A DNA stretch of 5,398 nucleotides, taken from the NCBI GenBank assembly GCA_015232955.1, contig JADFYS010000159.1, positions 1 through 5,398 of the forward strand, given 5' to 3'. Below are positions 1 through 5,353 of the stretch, one piece after another. Positions within the stretch are counted from its first letter, which is position 1. Each line of letters begins with the position of its first letter. The notes below the pieces were generated by a model, which ran no database searches, was not told the DNA's origin, and saw only the letters and a list, made by a program, of their open reading frames with translations. The translations under genes were made by a program, and so were the position numbers. This DNA is from Gammaproteobacteria bacterium (GTDB lineage: Bacteria; Pseudomonadota; Gammaproteobacteria; Thiohalomonadales; Thiohalomonadaceae).

Positions 1-215
1 CACGAGGTAGCGACTCTCCTGTAATCAGTTGGGTGGAGCTAACGAAAGAGAACGAAATGACACCGAAGAGGCCGGTCGCTGATCGATTACCTCAGCATCC
101 ATGGAGTTCGCCTCAGCAGTAACCACTGATCTCTTCTGAATGAGCGAGGCTAATGAAGGAAATTTGTATGTCTTGCTCAGTCTATCGTAAATGTAATCAT
201 AGCAATTAACACACA
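1..215. other. Unassigned DNA at the left edge, up to the abiEii breakpoint
   Basis: I see no convincing gene here. The only open stretches are the foreign tail of the truncated abiEii reading frame and an overlapping minus-strand frame with no recognisable protein features. The right boundary near 215 is where the AbiEii protein stops looking like its family. Plus-strand bases about 20-100 contain phrases such as CTAACGAAAGAGAACGAAA and GCTGATCGATTACC. From memory these resemble the structured domain I of bacterial group II introns, and GTAATCAG can pair with CTGAT-ATTAC. The reverse transcriptase, the 5' GUGYG start in place and domain V are not visible, so this is only a weak suggestion. 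It may also be the end of some other element. Confidence 0.3.
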
Positions 216-710
216 GCGCGGATGCTGGCGATCCAGCGCAGCGCACAGTTTACCGCCGTACAGATCCGCGACCGCCAGTGTGCTGGCCGTCGCCGAGGCC
301 TCGAACAGTAACTCCGCCTGCTCGGCCAGCTCCCGCTCCACGGGCGAAAACACGCTGCCCCGGAGCACCAGATTGGGTTCGATCTTGATCGTGGCTTCCG
401 CCGTGCGGACGGTTAACTTGGAAACATGCTCCGCTCCCCTTGCCCGGATCTCCTGCACAGTCGTTCCAGCTACGGTTCTTCGGATCGCCGCGGCGATTTG
501 CTGCAATGCTTCACCGATGTTTGCCAATGCCGTGTCACGCGGTTCCAGGGGTAAATACGTCAGGTCGATATCGACCGACAGTCTCGGCATGTCGCGCACA
601 TAGAGGTTGATCGCTGTGCCACCCTTCAGCGCGAAACACGTCTCCGCTTCCACATGGGGCATGACCCGCAGCATGAGTTGCGCCTGTTTGAAGTAGGGAC
701 TGTCTTTCAT
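177..710 (-). CDS. abiEii: AbiEii/AbiGii-family nucleotidyltransferase toxin, C-terminally truncated (probably inactive)
   Basis: This is the toxin half of a type IV AbiE toxin-antitoxin (abortive infection) module, a cytoplasmic nucleotidyltransferase-fold protein. In the 177-residue product I see the GGTAINL motif (residues 30-36) and the acidic pair D47-x-D49 of the nucleotidyltransferase core. I also see IKIEPN (108-113) and the family's YGGKLCAALDRQHPR segment (151-165). Family members normally continue with D-L-F-D and a helical C-terminal half, for roughly 250-300 residues. Here the sequence switches at about base 215 to CVLIAMITFTID and a stop. The start at 710 is set by the ATGA overlap with abiEi. 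An upstream in-frame extension to 911 runs antisense-like through abiEi coding sequence and is not believable. Loss of the end of motif IV and the C-terminal domain probably abolishes toxicity, so it could equally be called a pseudogene. Confidence 0.85.
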   Translation of the reverse strand: MKDSPYFKQAQLMLRVMPHVEAETCFALKGGTAINLYVRDMPRLSVDIDLTYLPLEPRDTALANIGEALQQIAAAIRRTVAGTTVQEIRARGAEHVSKLTVRTAEATIKIEPNLVLRGSVFSPVERELAEQAELLFEASATASTLAVADLYGGKLCAALDRQHPRCVLIAMITFTID

Positions 711-1504
711 GCCGAATTCACCGATGCCTTCCAGTCGGATCCCGTGTCCGGGACGGTGATGTTGTATTTGGTGTTCAGTCGTCCACCTTTGACGATCATG
801 CGCTTGCCTTTGCCGAAGTCTACCTTCGACAGGTCCAGTTTCTTGACCCAGGCATGGTTGCAGGCTTCCGCAAGCACCATGAACAGCCGCTTCACCTTCA
901 CCGAACGGCATTGCTCCAGCAGCGATTGAACCAGGCGCGGCCGCAAGGTGGTTAAATTCTCCATGAGCAGACTGGCCTCTTCAAAGGATTCTTCCTCCGG
1001 AACGAGATACAGCACTTCCATAATGGCGCGCTCGGGTGCCGAAACTGTGACGTCAAATTTACCCTGTTCCTTTTTGGTAAGGCCTGTATTCGGATTGTCG
1101 GCAAACAGCGTCGTGGTGGTATAGCGAAGCGCCACCCCCCAATCATATTGCCGAAACCACGCAGGCAGACGGGTACCGGGACTGGCGAACAGCGAGACGG
1201 TCCCACCCTTCCCCATCGGCAGGAAATGCCCATACCCTTGCATCTGCAACGCGGTTTTGGCTCCTGCATGGACGGGCAGCCCCAATTGCGCCTGGAGAGC
1301 GTGCAGGCCGCCGGACCACTCTACGCTGTCGCCGGCGCGCACATAGGCACCGTGGCCGATGCGCTGTATCCAGCCGCTTTTCTCATACTCGTGCACCAGT
1401 TGCTGGTAGGCCCCCTTGGCCTCCAGCCAGCGTGACACCGCCACGGTGCCCTGGGGCCATGCGGTAAGTAGGCGGTTTAATTTGCTGCGGGGCTCACTAG
1501 TCAT
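707..1504 (-). CDS. abiEi: AbiEi-family type IV antitoxin / transcriptional autorepressor
   Basis: This is the antitoxin of an AbiE system. In this family AbiEi does not contact the toxin, and it represses its own operon through an N-terminal winged helix-turn-helix. The 265-residue product starts with a HTH-like segment (about residues 3-55: SKLNRLL, WLEAKGAYQQLVHEYEKSG, IQRIGHGAYVRAG). The AbiEi core follows (SGGLHALQAQLGLPVHAGAKTA, FLPMGKGGTVSLFASPG, then SAPERAIMEVLYLVP), with a basic C-terminal region (KRLFMVLAEA, WVKKLDLSKVDFGKGKRMI). Length matches the family. I chose the ATG at 1504. The open frame continues to a TTG at 1540, but that codon overlaps the candidate -35 box. There is no Shine-Dalgarno before 1504, consistent with a leaderless start. 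The gene overlaps abiEii by ATGA and appears intact, unlike its partner. Confidence 0.88.
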   Translation of the reverse strand: MTSEPRSKLNRLLTAWPQGTVAVSRWLEAKGAYQQLVHEYEKSGWIQRIGHGAYVRAGDSVEWSGGLHALQAQLGLPVHAGAKTALQMQGYGHFLPMGKGGTVSLFASPGTRLPAWFRQYDWGVALRYTTTTLFADNPNTGLTKKEQGKFDVTVSAPERAIMEVLYLVPEEESFEEASLLMENLTTLRPRLVQSLLEQCRSVKVKRLFMVLAEACNHAWVKKLDLSKVDFGKGKRMIVKGGRLNTKYNITVPDTGSDWKASVNSA

Positions 1505-1531
1505 GTTTGTTAATCTAGCGTAAATACAAAC
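1505..1531. promoter_or_regulatory. Inverted repeat 2, candidate AbiEi operator over the -10
   Basis: GTTTGT (1505-1510) and ACAAAC (1526-1531) form perfect 6-base arms around the candidate -10. The arms may extend slightly with a gap (GTTTGTTA against TAAATACAAAC). The repeat lies between inverted repeat 1 and the abiEi start codon, where repression would be expected to act. It is weaker than inverted repeat 1 and could be chance in AT-rich DNA. Confidence 0.4.
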
Positions 1532-1540
1532 CCGGCTCAA
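1512..1540 (-). promoter_or_regulatory. Candidate abiE promoter, possibly giving a leaderless mRNA
   Basis: On the minus strand TTGAGC (1540-1535) and TAGATT (1517-1512) are separated by 17 bases, and each matches the sigma70 consensus at 4 of 6 positions. Only 7 bases separate the -10 from the abiEi ATG, so transcription would begin at or next to the start codon. This fits the absence of a ribosome binding site. It is prediction only. Confidence 0.5.
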
Positions 1541-1561
1541 GTAAAAAGTTTACTTTGAGCC
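1534..1561. promoter_or_regulatory. Inverted repeat 1, candidate AbiEi operator over the -35
   Basis: GGCTCAAGTAAA (1534-1545) is followed by a 3-base spacer and then TTTACTTTGAGCC (1549-1561). The arms are complementary over 12 pairs with one bulged base. The repeat overlaps the candidate -35 of abiEi. Characterised AbiEi antitoxins bind two inverted repeats in their own promoter, so an operator role is the natural reading. It could also form an RNA hairpin at the end of read-through transcripts from the right-hand operon. Confidence 0.55.
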
Positions 1562-1575
1562 AAATTTAACAGCAA

Positions 1576-1604
1576 GTAATCCCCCAGCATAGACGGGGGA
1601 TTAC
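1576..1604 (-). terminator. Perfect 10-bp hairpin closing the PcfJ/DraG operon
   Basis: GTAATCCCCC (1576-1585) and GGGGGATTAC (1595-1604) form a perfect stem with a 9-base loop. The TAA stop codon of the PcfJ-like gene (1603-1601) lies inside the arm that is transcribed first. The bases after the stem on the minus strand (TTGCTGTTAAATTT) are only moderately T-rich. This makes it a weak intrinsic terminator or a 3'-end stabilising hairpin rather than a textbook one. Confidence 0.5.
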
Positions 1605-2764
1605 TCATTGTATTTATTATTAATCCATGTTTCAATTGAATCCACAGTCGCTTGTTGCACAGTGGCGTTGAATTTTCCTCTAATCTGGCTAATATATGGG
1701 TGAGAGCGATCTAGACCTAACTCTAGAGTGGCTCGCTCTGGTTCATTAATACGATAGATATAACTGGTTCCTTCCATGACTTTAGATTCATAGCTGGCAA
1801 CGCAGTGATTCATGGTTTCGCCCTCTCTTAGCAATTCGTAGCCAGTGGTGATGGGTTCTATCTGCTGATTCCCCAGAATAGGTGGAATCGGAAAGATGAG
1901 CTTTTTAAGATAGGTATGTTGGTGGCGGTTAAAATTCTCCACAACAGCATCATGAAGTTGGGTAAGCTCCTTAAAACTTGAAGCACGCTTTATCTTCTTG
2001 AGTGGGTCCCCATCATCAAATAGCGCTGACATTCGTCTGATGTCATGGATCATCACTCCTATTTCAGTAAGTGACTTGGAGCGATAAATCTTTTTCTCTG
2101 TAACGGGTAGTTCATCATACTCTCGGCGTATATTCAGGCGCCATAGATTCGAGATGGTACAGTTGAGAAGATTATACTCAAGGTAAGGATAAAGTCGTGG
2201 AAAAAGTCGTGCCTGATAGAAGCTTTCATCAGAGAAGAGATGATAAATTGCCTCAAGTTCGCGGTAGTCTCCCGACTCCAGTGTCACTTTATGTAAAACC
2301 TTAAGCGCCGCTTTAGGTTGTTTTTTTACCCAATCGGCAGCTCCTTCGCCAAGAAGATTAAGAAAAAGCTGGTGTTGTTTGAGAAGCAATGGGTGAGTAT
2401 CGAGATCTGCGGCAGTTTCGATCGCTTCTAAGTCGATCGTTCGAGACCAAAGCCAGTAGAGCATCGGATTATTCAGGCAGAGCTGTTGCGCATGAGTTGA
2501 AAGTGCTGCCAAACGAAGCAATCGATATTGATCAATGGCAAAGGTTTGTACAGTGTGACGAATGAGTTCAGGAATTGTCTGCTGAAGTGACTGCAAGGAG
2601 CTTGATATCAGCCTCTTTTCGTTCGGAAACAGCATGGTGTTACCAATATCGGTGATTTGCTCCCATGCTCCTGTAAAATTGGATTCAACCAGCAGTCCAT
2701 CAGACCATCCGCTCACTCTTAGGGTTACCGGGTGAATGGAAAACTCATACCATTTCATCCGCAC
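1601..2764 (-). CDS. PcfJ-like domain protein
   Basis: This is a 387-residue soluble protein. Its last third carries the signature I associate with PcfJ-like proteins: LLREGETMNHCVASY (311-325), then YIYRINEPERATLEL (335-349), then QIRGKFNATV (360-369) and a closing helix with ETW. PcfJ is named from the conjugative plasmid pCF10, but homologues are widespread and their biochemical role is not established to my knowledge. The first 300 residues are mostly helical-looking, with no signal peptide or membrane span. The GTG at 2764 overlaps the TAG of the preceding gene by one base. An ATG at residue 3 (2758) is an alternative, with GAGG lying 10 bases before it. It is the last gene of the operon, followed directly by the hairpin at 1576-1604. 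Family assignment is from motif recognition, not a search. Confidence 0.75.
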   Translation of the reverse strand: MRMKWYEFSIHPVTLRVSGWSDGLLVESNFTGAWEQITDIGNTMLFPNEKRLISSSLQSLQQTIPELIRHTVQTFAIDQYRLLRLAALSTHAQQLCLNNPMLYWLWSRTIDLEAIETAADLDTHPLLLKQHQLFLNLLGEGAADWVKKQPKAALKVLHKVTLESGDYRELEAIYHLFSDESFYQARLFPRLYPYLEYNLLNCTISNLWRLNIRREYDELPVTEKKIYRSKSLTEIGVMIHDIRRMSALFDDGDPLKKIKRASSFKELTQLHDAVVENFNRHQHTYLKKLIFPIPPILGNQQIEPITTGYELLREGETMNHCVASYESKVMEGTSYIYRINEPERATLELGLDRSHPYISQIRGKFNATVQQATVDSIETWINNKYNE

Positions 2765-3702
2765 TAACCCTCAGAACGCGGCGCAAGTGTTACCAGACGC
2801 TCAATGAGGGTGGTTATCTCTTTTCGCATCGCCACTAAGCTTAACCATTTGGCGGGTAGGTGCTCAAGGCCATAAAAGGCCCCTGCCAACTGACCATAGA
2901 TGGCGGCTGTAGTGTCAGCATCATAACCAAGATTTGCCGCAAGGAGAGCGCCCTCTTCAAAGCTAGTGCTGTGATAGAAGGCCCAGAGCGCAGCTTCCAT
3001 CGATTGCACAACAAAGCCACTGCCAATAATTTCAGGAGGTGATTTTGTGCGAAAACTTCCCATGGCTATCGCCTCAATTTCCGGATGGAGTGGGTACCTC
3101 TCCCATACTCCTTCAACAGGGGTATAGCGTGGTGATAGGAGAGACTCTTTCACCTCACCATGAAGTGCGCCTACGATTAATCCCGAGAAGTAGCGACAGC
3201 TATCGATTGCCATTGGATTACCGTGGGTGGTTCTGGACGATTCACCCGCCATCTCTATGGCTTCCATCGGTTGATGTTGGTAGAAAATAGGGATGGGTGC
3301 CAGTCGCATTAATGAACCGTTTCCGGCGCTGCGTTCATGGGTGGGGCCCGAATAGGGATCACCGCTTTTCACAAATTGATTGAGAGCAGAGCTTACGGTA
3401 TTACCGATATCAAAGCATTGACCGGTGGAGCTCCAGTATCCCTCATTGTGCCAACGGAGAAATCGCTGTAGCTGATCCTTAAGGTCACACCGTTTACACT
3501 CGATTAGACTCTCAGCTAAACAGAGTGCCATTGAGGTATCATCGGTCCACTGTCCGGGCTCTAGGGAAAAAGGTCCCCCTCCGACCATATCGGTGAGTGG
3601 GGTGAAGCTTCCTGGAGCACGGAACTCGAGAGTGGTGCCGAGTGCATCTCCTATGGCGAGACCGAGAAAAGAACCAAGGCTACGATTTAGAGTGTTTATC
3701 AT
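2764..3702 (-). CDS. ADP-ribosylglycohydrolase family protein (DraG/ARH fold)
   Basis: This is a predicted metal-dependent hydrolase that removes ADP-ribose from modified targets or cleaves related ADP-ribose linkages. The 312-residue length is typical. Motifs appear in the expected order: GLAIGDALG (14-22), WTDDTSMAL (52-60), FDIGNTVSSAL (97-107), GNGSLMR (127-133), SRTTHGNP (156-163) and GYDADTTAAIYGQLAGAFYG (259-278). D54, D55, D261, D263 and T264 sit where the two metal ions are bound in this fold, so it looks catalytically competent. There are no nif genes nearby, so a nitrogenase-reductase role (DraG proper) is not supported and the substrate is unknown. It starts 3 bases after the stop of the HIRAN gene without a clear Shine-Dalgarno and shares one base with the next start, so it is probably translated by coupling. 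Confidence 0.92.
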   Translation of the reverse strand: MINTLNRSLGSFLGLAIGDALGTTLEFRAPGSFTPLTDMVGGGPFSLEPGQWTDDTSMALCLAESLIECKRCDLKDQLQRFLRWHNEGYWSSTGQCFDIGNTVSSALNQFVKSGDPYSGPTHERSAGNGSLMRLAPIPIFYQHQPMEAIEMAGESSRTTHGNPMAIDSCRYFSGLIVGALHGEVKESLLSPRYTPVEGVWERYPLHPEIEAIAMGSFRTKSPPEIIGSGFVVQSMEAALWAFYHSTSFEEGALLAANLGYDADTTAAIYGQLAGAFYGLEHLPAKWLSLVAMRKEITTLIERLVTLAPRSEG

Positions 3703-3705
3703 GAC

Positions 3706-4128
3706 TTATGAACTCAGGGCGGCTGGGAGAAATACTCCAGCTGAAATCGAAAAAAGAGAAGAGTCCGGGTGTGGGGCGATCACCTTACATTTCAGCTGTA
3801 TCCCTTGAGCCAGCATCCGGTGGATGTGGCGGTTATCGCTACGGGGAACATGGCCGATAAGCTGTTCTTGAAAATAGATTTCTACGGCAAAACGGTCAAA
3901 CGGGTTCCGGGGATTAGCACGCAGCTTTAGAGCCGTTCCCAGAGACAAAAGCTGCTCATCTTTGAGTAAGGGACCGTCATAATAGATAAACCCCGCGATG
4001 GAAAAACGGTTTAACAGTAATTCTTGGTAGCGACTCGGTGGGGTCGCATGTGTTGATGTGGCGCCGATGACAGGGGTGATTAGGGTACCGGTAAGCAGTT
4101 GCATAAAAAATCGTTTGGAATGGTTCAT
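3706..4128 (-). CDS. HIRAN-domain protein with predicted signal peptide
   Basis: This is a 140-residue protein consisting of little more than one HIRAN domain. The domain spans about residues 40-120, with SIAGFIYYDG (43-52), ANPRNPFDRFAVEIYF (71-86) and IGHVPRSDNRHIHRMLAQG (91-109) matching the family pattern. In eukaryotic HLTF-type helicases HIRAN binds single-stranded 3' DNA ends. Stand-alone bacterial versions have no settled role. The N-terminus (two basic residues at 5-6, a hydrophobic stretch at about 7-22, then STHA at 25-28) looks like a Sec signal peptide with possible cleavage after A28, which would put the domain outside the cytoplasm. The start is firm, with AGGAG at 4140-4136 and a 7-base spacing. 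Its stop is 3 bases from the ADP-ribosylglycohydrolase start. Confidence 0.85.
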   Translation of the reverse strand: MNHSKRFFMQLLTGTLITPVIGATSTHATPPSRYQELLLNRFSIAGFIYYDGPLLKDEQLLSLGTALKLRANPRNPFDRFAVEIYFQEQLIGHVPRSDNRHIHRMLAQGIQLKCKVIAPHPDSSLFSISAGVFLPAALSS

Positions 4129-4203
4129 GGATGTTCTCCTCTCAGACTGAGGGGGATATTATCCGTGATGCGAGGCTCATGAGGTGACCTTGCGAAAAAA
4201 TAG

Positions 4204-4209
4204 ATTATA
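4204..4209 (-). promoter_or_regulatory. Possible -10 box before the HIRAN gene
   Basis: The 104-base gap between the HIRAN gene and its upstream neighbour contains a perfect TATAAT on the minus strand (4209-4204), about 75 bases before the HIRAN ATG. I find no good -35 at 16-18 bases upstream, so it may be chance in AT-rich DNA or an internal promoter that needs an activator. No intrinsic terminator is visible in the gap, so read-through from the upstream gene is also likely. Confidence 0.3.
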
Positions 4210-4232
4210 ATTCATAACTGTATGATATTTTT

Positions 4233-4877
4233 CTACATATCGAATAAATCACCCCTACCGAGGGTCGCATGGAAGCCCTCTTTACCACAATGCTTCTCTA
4301 GGGTCGTGAGGATCTTCTTGATCTGTGCAGGTGTTTCATTGGGACCCTGAATGAAATAGGGTTGGCCATCTTTACCGTATTCATAGCTAACCGGACAAGC
4401 AGAGGCGTCAATAGAATCCAGCAGCCCAATGGAGCGATGGTAGTCCTTGTGGGGTGTAAATCCGTACTGCTTGGCATAGTCCACCGCATTGACAATGATT
4501 TTTTTCAAACAGCTTGGGTGGACATTCTCTAATGTTCCGTTACCAAGGTTCATCTCAATGCTATGACGAAATTTTTGGTGATAAGTCTCTTGGTCTAGCA
4601 GAGTAAAAAACGCATCTTTAACCCCTAAGCAGAAGACATCGACAATAAATGAACTGCATGCAATCATGCCACTTGGAGCCTGGCGACTCAGAACTAGATT
4701 ACCGATACCCAATGTAAACAGGCTTGAAGGAACCAGTACCTCATGAATGGGTAAGCTGGCAAAGGATGAGGCTTTGTTGCTGGGTTGTTGTACGGATTTC
4801 AGAATTTTTTTGACGAGTTTTCTTTTTTGATTTTTTTTCGCTAATTTTTTCTGCCGCTGTTGTGCACTAATTGCCAT
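4233..4877 (-). CDS. Conserved-looking hypothetical protein with VDVFCLGVKDA motif
   Basis: I do not recognise a named family. The 214-residue product begins with a very basic tract (residues 8-28, Lys/Arg-rich), then a linker rich in Ser and Ala. The core follows: LFTLGIGNLVLSRQ (53-66), SGMIACSSFIVDVFCLGVKDAFF (69-91, with the VDVFCLGVKDA core at 79-89) and HPSCLKKIIVNAVDYAKQYGF (120-140). It also has two short Asp/Gly segments (DYHRSIGLLDS; EYGKDGQPYFIQGP). It has no signal peptide and no clear transmembrane helix. The frame is open back to a GTG at 5045, but AGGAG at 4889-4885 with a 7-base spacing fixes the start at 4877. The site is nearly identical to that of the HIRAN gene. The lysine codons give A6-A8 runs (4805-4850), where slippage could occur. 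It is first in the array, 104 bases from the HIRAN gene, so it may share the operon. Confidence 0.75.
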   Translation of the reverse strand: MAISAQQRQKKLAKKNQKRKLVKKILKSVQQPSNKASSFASLPIHEVLVPSSLFTLGIGNLVLSRQAPSGMIACSSFIVDVFCLGVKDAFFTLLDQETYHQKFRHSIEMNLGNGTLENVHPSCLKKIIVNAVDYAKQYGFTPHKDYHRSIGLLDSIDASACPVSYEYGKDGQPYFIQGPNETPAQIKKILTTLEKHCGKEGFHATLGRGDLFDM

Positions 4878-5061
4878 GAAGGTTCTCCTTAAGTCTATAC
4901 GGGTGGGGATGGGTATCTCTAGGTTTTCAAAAACACCAGATCTCATGGAGTTCAGTATCGCATCTGCTTTCTGAGCATACAGTTGCTGCGTATTTGCATA
5001 TACTGGCGAAGTGAATCCCGATCGGATGAGCGTGAACACCTGCACACTGAGCTTTACCGGG
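4878..5061 (-). promoter_or_regulatory. Long 5' leader of the first gene (about 180 bases)
   Basis: The predicted promoter at 5068-5097 would start transcription near 5061, leaving roughly 180 untranslated bases before the AGGAG site and ATG at 4877. The reading frame of the gene stays open through almost all of it from a GTG at 5045. The leader may therefore be the remnant of a longer N-terminus or a true regulatory leader. I match it to no known riboswitch class. Confidence 0.35.
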
Positions 5062-5067
5062 GGGCTT

Positions 5068-5097
5068 TTTATAGATTAAATGGTCTTGTTTAGTCAA
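5068..5097 (-). promoter_or_regulatory. Sigma70-type promoter of the right-hand operon
   Basis: On the minus strand TTGACT (5097-5092) and TATAAA (5073-5068) are separated by 18 bases, each one mismatch from consensus. This is the best promoter in the window. It reads towards the VDVFCLGVKDA gene and possibly on through the HIRAN, ADP-ribosylglycohydrolase and PcfJ-like genes. Confidence 0.65.
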
Positions 5098-5274
5098 GGG
5101 TATTTGTTTTTTTTATGGAGTATCTTCTGAGTGGAAAATCGGTTCAAGCTAATGATTATTATGGTATATGATTTCCTGCTCGACCAATAACCCCACATAT
5201 ACCCGAAGAAAAGAGGGTGGCTGTTCTAGCGAGCTCTCTTGGAGTATCGCCGAACATGAGCGTTGTGTGAAAGA

Positions 5275-5314
5275 GGTTCTGTGGTCACCAGTGTCAGGGA
5301 CTGTTGACCGAACC
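5275..5314. repeat. Interrupted inverted repeat (14 paired bases)
   Basis: GGTTC (5275-5279), GGTCA (5283-5287) and CAGT (5289-5292) are mirrored by ACTG (5300-5303), TGACC (5305-5309) and GAACC (5310-5314). This gives a long stem with a small internal loop and a 7-base apical loop. No T tract follows on either strand, so it is not an intrinsic terminator. It could be an operator, an element end or a structured RNA. It lies in gene-free DNA (5046-5398). Confidence 0.5.
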
Positions 5315-5353
5315 CCACTTTAAGGTAACCGTTCAGACCCCCCTGCTTTTTTA

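Noticed and set aside
280..603. Plus-strand reading frame opposite abiEii
   Set aside because: It is an antisense shadow of a recognised gene in GC-rich DNA, with no domain or ribosome binding site. The same applies to the plus-strand frames at 654-929 and 1148-1435.
711..911. N-terminal extension of the AbiEii frame back to 911
   Set aside because: It lies wholly within abiEi coding sequence, has low-complexity Gln/Arg/His content unlike AbiEii, and the ATGA overlap at 710 gives the family-typical start.
952..1269. Alternative minus frame within abiEi
   Set aside because: It is Arg/Cys/Pro-rich out-of-frame translation of the antitoxin gene.
1505..1540. TTG start adding 12 residues to AbiEi
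   Set aside because: The codon overlaps the candidate -35, has no ribosome binding site, and the extra residues do not look like part of the HTH domain.
1505..1605. Integron attC site
   Set aside because: One GTTRRRY-like heptamer is present, but no properly paired R''/R' set or cassette organisation is visible.
2860..3290. Plus-strand frames opposite the ADP-ribosylglycohydrolase gene
   Set aside because: They are antisense to a gene with clear catalytic motifs and have no supporting signals.
3593..3808. Plus-strand frame across the DraG/HIRAN junction
   Set aside because: It is antisense to two well-supported genes, with no recognisable protein.
4298..4495. Short minus frame inside the VDVFCLGVKDA gene
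   Set aside because: It is an out-of-frame shadow, and the main frame has a strong ribosome binding site and natural composition.
4952..4999. 15-codon upstream ORF in the leader
   Set aside because: No Shine-Dalgarno precedes it and its peptide shows no attenuator-like run of one amino acid.
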